Source of the DNA: Lateolabrax maculatus
Lineage: Eukaryota > Chordata > Actinopteri > Acropomatiformes > Lateolabracidae
Reading direction: 5' to 3'
Length of the DNA stretch: 64,000 nt
Assembly (NCBI GenBank): GCA_031216445.1
Contig: CM062218.1
Location: 14,554,501-14,618,500 of the forward strand
Part shown: piece by piece, positions 24,401 to 34,900 of the stretch
How the letters are laid out: the number at the start of each line of letters is the position of its first letter
Position numbering within the stretch: position 1 is the stretch's first letter
Position numbers and translations under genes: made by a program
The notes under the pieces: generated by a model
Told to the model about the DNA's origin: nothing
The model's database searches: none
Seen by the model: only the letters and a program-made list of their open reading frames with translations

Positions 24401-25190
24401 CCTACCTGGGGCCCCCAGACTGGGGCCTGTATCTGCTCCTGGGCCATGTGCACCCTGATCTGCAGGCTGCAGGGAGCCCGACACAGCAGTCGAGTAAACA
24501 TCAACAGAGCTCATAAATACAGAGTTGTGTTATTCAGCTCCCAGAACTGACACGTTTCATCATGTTTTGCAAATGGAAAAGCCTTTGATGAGCAAAATCA
24601 GATGGTGTTGAGACTGCAGATGGATAGATAGATAGATGGATAGATGGATAGATGGATGGATAGAGCAGCAGAGTGACATATATGGGGGTGGGGGATGCAG
24701 TGGGGGATGTGTCACTTCTTGCTCTCTGAGCTCTGTCCCTACAGCAGCCTTCTCACGTTAAAGCTCCAGGAGCACCTGACAAGCTCTCGCACATGGCCAC
24801 AAATCTCACACTCAACACATGCACAATCCAAATGTCTCTCTCCAACAAATAAATAAATAATAATAAATTCAAAAAAACAACAACAACAAAAAAAAAAAAA
24901 ACCCAACAACAAACGAGACTGCAGGAAAATGCAAAGAATCCGTCCCATTTCTCCACTTCCTAGTCCCCGCCGCAGGATTAAGCTCAGAGCTCACTGAGGA
25001 GAAACCTCTCGGTCCACAGTGTCACAGCATCCTCCAGAGACGAGGAACGGCCACCGGGCCAGAAAATACAAGACTCATCCTTACCTTCCTCCGCTTCTCT
25101 AACACAGACTAACCAAAAAAAAAAAGGCGCTGCACGGTTTTACTGCTGGTGGTTGAATAAGCAAATCCAGGTGGGAAAGTGTTTGCACAC
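24401..25190. other. dlx6a-dlx5a intergenic spacer
   Basis: It contains a GATA/GATG simple repeat at about 24620-24663 and A/AAC-rich sequence at about 24850-24915. No gene is seen. The first 130 bases are GC-richer and complex and may extend the neighbouring enhancer candidate. Confidence 0.5.
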
Positions 25191-25194
25191 CCCG

Positions 25195-25440
25195 GTAAGC
25201 TCTTATATATTGCCTGCAAAATTAGCTGTTATTACTGTCACTGTTTAGTGATGGCGAGCTTGAAAAAAAAAAAGCCCTCTGCAATCAAGAACCAAGCGCA
25301 TCTTTGCAAATTATAGGTAATTGTCAATGTCCAGATTATGATAATGGAGGCCCTAATCCTGGAGAATAATTATTGTGGAGTGTTACAGTTGAAGCTGTCC
25401 AGTAAAGCTAACTGTCATTATTTAGACTCGATTTGCAAAA
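25195..25440. promoter_or_regulatory. Candidate dlx5a/dlx6a intergenic enhancer (I56 type), second
   Basis: A compact complex block, with an A run near 25263, carries homeodomain motifs: aaaattagctgttattac near 25218, gcaaattataggtaattgtc near 25306, gagaataattattg near 25362 and gtcattatttagac near 25412. Long TG/GA microsatellites begin right after it. Size, position and motif density fit the second conserved intergenic Dlx5/6 enhancer. Alignment to known I56i/I56ii would decide. Confidence 0.55.
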
Positions 25441-25515
25441 CGGGGGGAAACTAGCTGAGTGGAAAATGTTCGGTTGGAAATAAACGGGGGCTCTCGATAT
25501 AATGGCACCACTAGT

Positions 25516-25615
25516 GTGTGTGCGTGTGTGTCAGAGTGTGTGTGTGTGTGTGTGTGTGAGTGTGTGTGTGAGTGAGAGAGAGAGAGAGATGGATAGAGGG
25601 GCACATACAGTAGTG

Positions 25616-25647
<32 letters not shown>

Positions 25648-25650
25648 TAT
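25516..25650. repeat. Compound TG/GA microsatellite
   Basis: TG runs alternate with GAGA runs (TG to about 25570, GA to 25588, TG 25615-25630, GA 25631-25648). Confidence 0.9.
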
Positions 25651-25854
25651 ATAAAGGCCCTATGTGTGTTCTTGAGCGCGTGCACGTGCTGCGTGGAGGA
25701 AGAAGAAGAAGAAGAAAAAAAAAAACTTAAATTTTCACGAGTGACCCGCTCGCGTTGTAATGTCGGGACTACCGTTTGGCCTGCCTGCGGAAATTAGGCC
25801 CGACGCATCAGCAGCAGGCGCGGTGGACGCCTGCGACGGAGAGACGCGGCGATT

Positions 25855-25882
25855 TTCTTCTTCTTCTTCTTCTTCTTCTTCT
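25855..25882. repeat. (CTT)n microsatellite
   Basis: About nine CTT units followed by a C run. A poly-leucine or poly-arginine frame across it is an artefact. Confidence 0.9.
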
Positions 25883-26028
25883 TCCCCCCCCGCAGCGTTT
25901 CCTGCGCGCGCGTGAAGGGGTGCAATCAGGGGGAGGAAGAGGAGTGTGTGTCAGGTGGAAACGGTAACACGCACGGGTCAGTGTGCGGGTCACGCGCACT
26001 GCTGTTTAGTTGTGTGTTGTGTGTGTAA

Positions 26029-26049
26029 GAGAGAGAGAGAGAGAGACAG

Positions 26050-26107
<58 letters not shown>

Positions 26108-26109
26108 GT
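26029..26109. repeat. Compound GA-GT-G(n) tract
   Basis: GA dinucleotides (26029-26047), about 19 GT units (26053-26090) and then an unbroken run of about 19 G make an 80-base compound simple repeat between dlx6a and dlx5a. Confidence 0.95.
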
Positions 26110-26296
26110 GATTTTGTGCAACATGTTTGCTGGTGAGAAGTCACTTGTATGATCTTTGTGCGCGCGGCCGGGCAAATTTAATTAGATCAGTTTTCAAATC
26201 CCCAATGTTTCTCACAGTGGCACGGTTTGTTTAGCGGTTTTGCAGCGGCAGCGCTGGTATTACTGCCTGCTAATAACATGGTGAAATTGTGGAGGA

Positions 26297-26328
<32 letters not shown>

Positions 26329-26379
26329 CCCCTGCTTCTTTTTTCTTCTTCTTCTTCTTTTACCCGGAAGGTGGGCTGC

Positions 26380-26600
26380 GGCCGGGAGTGGCAGAGCTCT
26401 GGAGCCGGTCTACCCCCACAGGAATGCGGATTGTCTCAGATCTGCGTGCCGCCCCCCTCGCCTCCTCGCTGCCATTCAAAGCGGCTAATTGTAGGGGAGA
26501 CAAAGCGGCAGCGACTGCAGACTGTCTGCTGCAAGAAGCAGGCATTTTCTTTACAGACGAGCTGGAACCGGCTGAAAGGCTCAATCAGGTTCTCCTCTCA
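26380..26600. promoter_or_regulatory. Complex GC-balanced block near the dlx5a 3' side
   Basis: About 220 bases without simple repeats contain gcggctaattgtaggggag near 26480, and differ from the CTT and AAT repeats on either side. It may be a further regulatory element or an exon of a non-coding RNA, since the mammalian Dlx5/6 interval is transcribed. Nothing in the sequence proves either. Confidence 0.25.
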
Positions 26601-27754
26601 AATACAATATGAATGCTAAAAAGGTGATCGTTCTGGTGGTGATCAGAGGCAGGAGTGAATAAAGCCTAATAATAATAATAATATTAGTAATAATAATAAC
26701 AATAATAATAACAATAATGATAATGATCCAACGATTTCAGAATGTTAACTATGAGGAAAAATAGGTGGCAAAATACTGTGAGATTATTGTAACAATGTTG
26801 GTTAATTCAAAAAAAAAATATATGGCTTATTAAAATATGAGGATACAAATCTTATGATATCACCATCAATCATACTGAATAAAAAAAGTTCCATCAGGGA
26901 AATAAGCCACCACTGTCTTCCACAGGCATGATATTAGTTTTTATAAAATATTATAGGACTATTATACTGATATTCTTGATGATGATAAACAGTCTTAATT
27001 CAGGACAAATTGATCCAGATCAAGAGACACCGGTATTCAGTTAAGAAGAGTGTTATTATCATGGTAGGTTAAGGCTCATCGTGGTACAAAGTGTTCTTGT
27101 TTTTCTAAGAAATGTATTTACAGAAACACATTTTTGCTTAATGTCTGTTTAATAAAGTCACAAATTTGCACTTCTTTTCCTTCCATTTCTGCAAACTGAG
27201 CCTGATCACAAAGGAACATAACGGCGCATTTCTCACAAAAAAAAGGGCAGATATTTTTCCATCCCCATCTCCAAGACGATTATTAAGTTTTTCTACGTAT
27301 TATCTTTCATTTAAAAAAAAAAAAAAAATTAAAAAATCACGGAATAAATATAGATTGTGGGCGTTACAGCGAATGAAAACATCTAAGATTAGATTTACTA
27401 CATTTTCTCCATATCAATATTGAGCAGCTGTGATTTACACCTAGTGTGGAAATGTCACCTGAGGCTCCCAAACATTATTTATGTGTGAGAGTCTTTGTCG
27501 TGATTTTCCGTGTAAATAACTGAGGGTTAAAATAACAAGAGACTGCAGTGAGGCCGGAGGGTTCAAAGTTCCATTGTCCATTTAAACGTTTAATAGTCTT
27601 CCAAAATGCAATAAATTACATGCACACATTTACACATTTTACACGTTTCTTCTATGACTGTCATCAAATACATTGCATATTCCTCTGAAATTTGAACACG
27701 AGTCCCATAGAAGGAGGAGGAAAAAAAAAAATGAAATGAACAACAGGGTTTTTT
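26601..27754 (-). other. dlx5a: AT-rich spacer and probable dlx5a 3' UTR
   Basis: AAT triplets lie at about 26669-26720. The rest is AT-rich. The dlx5a stop codon borders it at 27755, so its right part should be dlx5a 3' UTR on the minus strand. An ATTAAA-type signal (minus strand) occurs at 27589-27594, which is close to the stop; a more distal end is possible. Confidence 0.4.
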
Positions 27755-29237
27755 TCAATATAACGTCCCCGCTCCAAGAGCCAACGAGTGCTGTATCGAG
27801 TTAGGGGTCTGCAGGTGGGAAGCCATGGAGCTGCCAGCTGAGGTGTACCACGACCCCGAGTTTTCCAAAAAGTTAGACGCCGTGGTGTTGATGTTCTGTG
27901 GCTGTAGGCTGTGCGGCCTGGAGGGGCCCTGTGTGTCCCAGACGGCCGGGGACTGTGGAGAGTTGCACGCCATGGGGTCGCTGGAGCTGGGGCTGTGCTC
28001 CGGGGGAAGCTCGCCGTTTTTCATGATCTTCTTCAATTTTGATCTCCTGTTCTGGAACCAAATCTTGACCTGGGGGGAAGAGCGAAGGGGAAAAAAAAAA
28101 AAAAAAAAGAACAGGAACATAAATATCCCACATAGCCTGAAGAATCTCAGAAACAACAGATTTAGGAGAGGCACCGTGCGTAAAGGCGCGCGGGCACGGA
28201 GCTCACCGAGACGGCCATTGTTCGAAGGAAGAGGCATTAAAAACAATCAAAGCGACGGAAACGGGCTGAGACTGAGTCTGATCAGAAATCCCACCTGTGT
28301 TTGTGTGAGTCCCAGCGAGGCGGCCAGCTCGGCTCTCTCCGGCAGCGCCAGGTACTGTGTGTTCTGAAACCGCCTCTGCAGGGCGGCCAGCTGGAAGCTG
28401 GAGTAGATCGTCCGCGGTTTCCTCACTTTCTTCGGCTTGCCGTTCACCATCCTCACCTCGGGCTCGGCTATCTCCTTTTCTGTGGAAATAATCATAACAA
28501 GAATAAACCTATATGCCTATTACAAATTGTTTTTTTTTGTTGTTGTTGTTGTTTGTTTTTTGGTGTTTTGTCGCTTAAAATCCAAGAAAGTCCAATTTCA
28601 TGAACCAAATTAATTCCTGGCTGGCAAGAAAAAAAAAAGGAAAGCATTCTCACAGTACTTGTGGTTTTAAACATAAATAAGCATTTATTCCTTATTTATT
28701 CATTTAGCTTCAGATTTCACATTTCTAGACTCGTATGCAAGCCGATCGGTCAGAACAAGAATGACAAAACATGATAAATTCAGACGAAAATGAGACAATT
28801 CGGCTATTTAACAAGCACGAGTTATAATCCAGCGATCATCTGCTCTCATGATAATATGGAAGAAATCTGCGGCCCGTACCTTGTGGACTCGGCTGGGCTT
28901 GCACTCTGCTGTAAGTCCCCGCATACTGGTGGTAGGCGGGGGTCGTGTACGAGCTGTAATCAGTGTAGGATTTTGTCGAGTAATTTCCAGCGGATCCGTT
29001 TACACCCGGGTACTGGTACTGGTAGGCGTTCAGAGGCTTCCCGTACGAGGTGGAGCCGGGCGAGCAGTAGCCGTGAGTGACCCCGGCGGCGGGACTGTAG
29101 TAGCCAGAATCCGTGGCGGAGGACTCGGGTAAAGTAGGAGATTCCTGAGACGGATGGTGCATGGTGGAGAGTTGAAAGGAGCTCTGGAAGTCGGCGGGTT
29201 TCACACTCGGGATCCTCCGGTCGAATACTCCAGTCAT
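27755..29237 (-). CDS. dlx5a: Distal-less homeobox 5 transcription factor
   Basis: On the minus strand the exons are 29237-28880, 28479-28295 and 28069-27755, giving 285 residues (mammalian DLX5 about 289). Splice sites are GT-AG and in frame. MTGVFDRR, the HHPSQESPTLPESSATDS segment and the LALGAGTLY-type end identify DLX5. The homeodomain occupies residues 138-197, is split after position 44 as in paralogues, and has Gln50 and Asn51. Unusually its recognition-helix tail reads NRRSKLKK rather than the mammalian NKRSKIKK. The PPEHSPSSSDPMACNSPQSPAVW transactivation-region motif is conserved. The family acts as nuclear activators in placodes, branchial arches, skeleton and forebrain. It is convergent with dlx6a, with shared enhancers expected between them. 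Confidence 0.97.
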
Positions 29238-29660
29238 ACTTCGAGGAAGGAAACGCGCGGGGGTTTGTTTTATTTAATAAGCGAAAAAAAAAAAAAAAAA
29301 AATCAAAAAACAAAAACACAAACCGAACCAACCGGAGGAAAAAAAAAAAAAAAAAAAAAAAAAAAAGCAGTCAGACTCCACAAATGGTGTGAAAACTACA
29401 CTGGCATTGTTGAAGGGGTTCTCGGGCCGTCGGGGCTCTGGTGAAGACTGCAGCCAGCCCCGCAGCAAAGACTTGGTTAAATCCTAAATCGCGCTCTTAC
29501 GCACTGCAGGGAGGATCTGGTTCCATTGGCCAAGGCGCACACAGACACAGCTACACCCAATTCACTCAGCCAGCTTTCTTATAGGGGGGAAAACCACCCG
29601 GGCTATGTGGCTGCATTGTTGTGTTTTTATACTATCAATCAATGGGGGCAATTAAAGTGT
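29238..29660 (-). promoter_or_regulatory. dlx5a: dlx5a 5' UTR and promoter
   Basis: The sequence upstream of the dlx5a ATG on the minus strand. Two TATA-like motifs are present on that strand: ctataaga at 29577-29584 and gtataaaaa at 29624-29632. A CCAAT box (minus) lies at 29525-29529. The leader includes long A/T runs (29283-29366). Which TATA motif is used cannot be told from sequence. Confidence 0.45.
29283..29366. repeat. Paired poly(A) tracts in dlx5a leader
   Basis: Two A runs of about 18 and 27 bases flank an ACAAACC-rich spacer. On the gene strand these are poly(U) stretches within about 130 bases upstream of the ATG, so they may lie in the 5' UTR. Confidence 0.85.
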
Positions 29661-31000
29661 TGGCCGTGTGGCCAATCGACGTTTTCAGAAGGATGAATTA
29701 GAAGGACAAAACCTCATTACCAAAAAGGCCTCCCGCTGCAAAGACTGGCCGACTATTAACGATGGACTCTATTATTCTTTATTTATGCATTTTATTAAAA
29801 CAGATTCAACGTTATTCTATTAATTTTTTTTTTGGGGGGGGGGAGGGGGGACCCCAAAATCAAAGGTTTCAATAATCTCACAATTAAAAAGAGGTAAAAC
29901 AGAATAATTTAGGATTATCATTGAGCTCATTGGTTATTATTTTCTATTTTAACAGGCACTGAGGCAAAACCTGATTTAATATTCTGTAAAGCTCATTCCT
30001 GAAAGTATAGTCTTACGTCTAACAGAGTGTTAAATGTCCAATAAATACAATATATAATCATCAGATCCAATAGATTTAAAGGTGTTATATAAAACATGTC
30101 CCATACCTAACAGTAGTTACCCTCCCGCATAAGCACATTTTAAAATCCATACCAACTGCTATTTAAATGGCATGTGTAATAACTGACCAGCTTCCGCAGT
30201 GGGATCATTAAAGATTCATCTTACCTTATCTCATCTTAAATCCTGCTGGCGACCACGCTGAACCAAACCCCTCAGTGTTCACATTGAGCGGTGAACAGCG
30301 CCGACCAGCGGCCGAGCTGAGGAGCTGCACCCTGCGCTCAGCCACAGAGAAAATACTCTGACCAGGAGAAACAGATGATGACCTTAACGCGGGTATGATT
30401 ATAGGTGCCAAATAGGAAAAAAAAAAAAAAAAAAAAAACGTAGCAAAACGCAAACTACAGTGTGTAAACCAAGTTGTCTAAAAGTCTTTGGGGCAACAGG
30501 TGTGAGGACAGAAATGACCAATACTGGATACATTGCATTTAACATTACACTGTATCCAGTATCATGTGTTATCATACACTGGACATATTGTAGCCTATCA
30601 TACACAGTGAAAGTGAGTAAGACTGCATTCAGTTTACAGTTACAATATATAGCCTAGATATAAATAATGTAGGCCTAATAGATAAACAGATATATAAATA
30701 GATAGATAGAAAGATAAATAGATAGATAGGCCCTAAAGCCTACCATTCAACTACAATGTGTACTTCACTTCCACCCAAAAGCCAAATTGCCTGTATAATT
30801 AAGAAAAAAACTTGGCCTACATTAAGTGGTCTAAATGTCTGTGTTTTTCTACAGCTTCAAGTCCAGTTATCTCACCAAACTACCAAACTACACGTTGTTC
30901 TGCTTTTCTCACAATAATAAATAAATCAAGAACTGAACCAAGGTGGTGAACAGGCCGAGGTGTGGGCAGGTCTCCTTAGTTCACCTGCTTCTGGCACCCC
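29661..31000. other. dlx5a-ago2 intergenic spacer
   Basis: No gene is seen. Contents are AT-rich sequence, a G-run near 29834-29850, a poly(A) at 30417-30438, a perfect 12-base inverted repeat at 30521-30562 and GATA-type repeats at about 30690-30730. The sdhaf3 gene that follows DLX5 in mammals is not recognisable here. Confidence 0.5.
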
Positions 31001-31905
31001 GGAAATAATCCCCCCCCGCCGCCGAGGCCACTTCCTGTGGTGTCTTTGTTGTGACATGTTTTCACCGACTCGGTCCGTGGTCCGTAGTTTCTTAGACCAG
31101 ACGGACATGGTTGACCGGAGGACGCCGGGCCGTCATTTGTCCCGTGAAGGAAAAACTACCGTTGCTGTGGCGACTCCATTCGAATTCGGGTCGACGCCGA
31201 GAGCGCGCAGCAGCGTGCGTCTGACGTCACTGAAGAGTTGAACCAGCAAGATAGTTCCCCCCCCCCCACGTCGTGTGCGGACGTGAACGCACACGACGTA
31301 CGACAAAACGTCGGTCTTTTGAGCGATTTCACGCATGTGCGACAGTCTAAACCTGGGACACTGGTTCACAGGTTAACAGCGTGAATGTGACGGATGAGTC
31401 AGTTCATCTCAACCGTGGATAATGTGTACAAGAAACAGAACACGTTGTACCTGTCGTGCTGTTTTTCTTTTCACAGCACTGTCGAGCTTCAGTAGACTTT
31501 TAAACAACTCAAACCGCTGCGGTGGTGCAATAAAAAACTACTTTTTTAAATAAAAATATGATAAAAATGTAAAAAATAAAAAAAAATCCAGGCTGCTCAA
31601 CGGGAAGTGGCCAACGACGGAAGTAGATGGGAGGGAAGCCTCTCGCCCTGCATGGGTCTTTTCCGTGCTATCTTTTTCTCTCGGCTCCCGTTTTGTGTGT
31701 TGGGGGGATGGGGCCGTGCCGAGGATGAGACACTCCAAATATTTACCACTTGGCTAACTAAATATCTTCGTTTCCGAACTGGACTTCCTCCTCCGCTCTC
31801 GCACAGATACATACTTTTCGACCACGCATGAGTTTGGGCGGAATTTGGCCCGAGTAAAGTGGAGTACCCGCACGTCCACGACGCACGCTTAAAAAAGTCG
31901 ACAAA
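31000..31905 (+). promoter_or_regulatory. ago2: ago2 promoter and 5' UTR region
   Basis: CpG dinucleotides become frequent from about 31015. A full CRE palindrome TGACGTCA lies at 31222-31229, and a 12-base perfect inverted repeat at 31268-31299 contains ACGT cores. No TATA box is evident, as is usual for broadly expressed CpG promoters. The ATG at 31906 follows a C/G-rich leader. The start of transcription is not determinable; an AT-rich patch at 31540-31588 separates two GC-rich parts. Confidence 0.5.
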
Positions 31906-34900
31906 ATGTATTCCTCTGCTGGAGGTAAGTGGAGCCGCTAACGTTAGCCTCGGCGAAGTGATGCGGCGAGAGGAGAAAAAAAATAACACACTAGATGCGG
32001 CGTTTTGCCTCGATGCCCCGGCCACTGCCGAAACAGGGAGTGGATCCCTCGTTCGGCTAAGCCGGTTATTGTAAAACTCAATAAACCCTGTGATGAAGAA
32101 CATGTCGTCCCAGTCTTAAGTGGAGGCAAAGCTTGGCTAGCGTGCCACAACAAGACGCCGCCGTTAGCCCCGTTAGCTCCAGCGCTCTCTCGCCGCCCGA
32201 CTTGTTGTTAGTTTTTCTTCACGATGTAAACATTTTTCCTCCACGGAGCGGGGTCGACTGGCGTGGAGCGAGTCCACGGAGGAGACGGTTGTAAACACAC
32301 GGATCGTTGTTTTTTTTGGTTCAGTGTCTGGCTGGAGTGTAGAGTTGGAGCAGTATTTAGCGGCCGACCATGCTATCTAATCTCATCTGCAGTCTTAGCT
32401 GTGGTCAGCTAACACTTCCCAGCTTACATTTTTGGACAAACGTAGACATGGTTTTCGCCCACGATATTAATGTCCCGACGCCATCAAATACTAAGTTTGA
32501 CTGAGGTTGAATACGGCTGCAGTGTAACACTTGAATCTCATTTGACAAGTAGACTAATCATGTTTAGAATAATGTAGCAATTGTTGTTCATATATGGCTT
32601 TTTTTCCCTTATCATTGGCTTTTTATTTTATTTATAATGAGCAACAAGCAGTACAGTCAATAGCAACACTATATTGTATTCCCCTCAATGTCTCAAAGGT
32701 GGTTTCTATGTTGCAGGAAATGATCTTTGTTTTCTTTGTAGGACTTAAATATGAATTGGCCTGTAGCATTAGGGTTTTTCCAGGAGAATGGGTGGCTTCA
32801 GCAGAGTTAGATTGCCAGCTTACTTGGCTCCTTCTGTGTGCATATTGATAAGAGTTTTGAAAAAGTTGTCCTTGATTGTGGACGATGGCGTTGTGGAAGC
32901 GATAAGAGAGTAAGACATACTGAAATTAAGTGTTTGCAATGGAAATGTACAAGTAAAGATGAGCAGTACTCTGTACTTTGCGTCTTCTTGCATAAAGAAA
33001 TTCATGTTATTTCGTTGAGCAGTAAAACCTACATTTCTGTCCCGTGTTAAGTGACTCAAATGTATATTTCCATCACTCTCTATGTTTAAGCGCTGTTTGT
33101 ATCGGATCAGATGGATTGAGCATTCATAACGTGTCATTTTCTTCCTCTTTAGCTTCTGAGATGCTCGAGGGACCTCGCTCCTCCGGGTCAGCAAGCTCTG
33201 GTAAGCTTTTCCCATATATGGGCTTTGAAGCCTTACGCTGGCCCCAGCATTGGTCCAGTGTAAATGGCAACATTATGCTTTTTCTTTTTTTTCTTCTTCT
33301 TTTACATCCTTCGAACATCACAGTATGTACTTATCTGAAGTATGATTTAACCTTCTGACTGAATAATGAAATGGTCCAGGAAATAGGACACGCTATAGGT
33401 GAGATTCTAAAGAAGACATTCAGACAAAGGAGCCCATCTAGATAGTAATTTCCCTCTAAATGTGCCTCATTTCGTGCTCTGAATGGTGGCGCACGTTGAC
33501 AATTGTACCCACCATATATTTCTAGGTTTTATGGGTGTTATTCTGTTTTGAATGAACAGAGCTGGAGCACAAAGATAAGGCACTGAGGGGAATGGAGAAG
33601 GTGAGGGTGTCGTCTGACAGTCTCACTGGGACATCTGAAGTTTCAGATATTGAGCTTCTTGGTTAACTTTTCTCCAGGATAATACAAAGATTGGAACACA
33701 CCTCAAAAAAATATTTCAGGGTATAACAAGATCCAAGTGGTTCTGATTTGGAGCTCAAAAGGTCCAAATATCTTAAGAATAGCTGACAATTTGATATATT
33801 TGATAATATTTCCAAAATTCGTGAACAACTATTAAAGCTAGTTACTGCATATCAAAAAGGAGACTTAATTCTGTAACTGTCGTCATGTTTCACCTCAGAT
33901 TTATTCTGAAACTAATTTCAGCAGATAAATAAACAACTTTGAAAGCTGTCATTTTTCCTTTTTATTAAATTGGAAACAAATATCAAGACTGCGTGCCAGT
34001 GCCATGTTTGTGGATGGATTTGCTAATCAAATCAGGGAGGACAATTGCGTTTTTTAAAAAACATTATAGGTTATGGTATCCTAAAATAATGTGTGTTACA
34101 AAGATCACATCTCTGAATTTGTGTCATCACAATTTTGATGAACCACAACATGTAGGAGGTCTACTACTTGACATGCTGAACAGGTTGTACAGAACTGATT
34201 GAGACATGTCACATAAGACATATGTTATATTTATGTGATCAGAACTGCTAATTTGGCCTTTAAAATGTTTGGAAATTCTGTTTAATAATAAAGTCTGTAT
34301 AATGTCACCCTAATTAAACACTTACCTTCATTTGACCCACCTGTTGTAGACCCCCCATCTTCCCCAGTGCCAGAATATGTGTTCAAGCCACCATCACGGC
34401 CAGACTTTGGCACCATGGGTAGGACAATCAAGCTCCAGGCCAACTTCTTTGAGATGGAAATCCCCAAACTGGAGGTCTACCATTATGACATCGACATCAA
34501 GCCTGAGAAATGCCCCAGGAGGGTCAATCGGTATGTACATGTGTATACTTCATCAGCGCTGCCTTACACGTGGTAGACCAGCTGTTGGAATGTCCTAGGC
34601 ATTGTGCTCATTTGTCTGTTTCATTTTGTTCTCAGTGAAATTGTGGAGCATATGGTCCAGCACTTTAAAACACAAATATTTGGTGATCGAAAGCCAGTGT
34701 ATGACGGGAGGAAGAATCTCTACACTGCCATGCCCTTGCCCATAGGCAGAGACAAAGTAAGTATTTTTCAGGACAACCTGCCACAATAAAATCTCCACTC
34801 TTTGAAAAATTGCATAAACATTTGAAAAAATATTAAAATATCACAACATTGTCTCTGTCTTTTTTACCACACAGGTGGAGCTTGAAGTAACCATTCCTGG

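Noticed and set aside
31931..31950. Palindrome gctaacgttagc at the start of ago2 intron 1
   Set aside because: It is a short self-complementary word that recurs by chance and in fish repeats, and similar gttagc words occur nearby at 32160-32180. There is no further structure.
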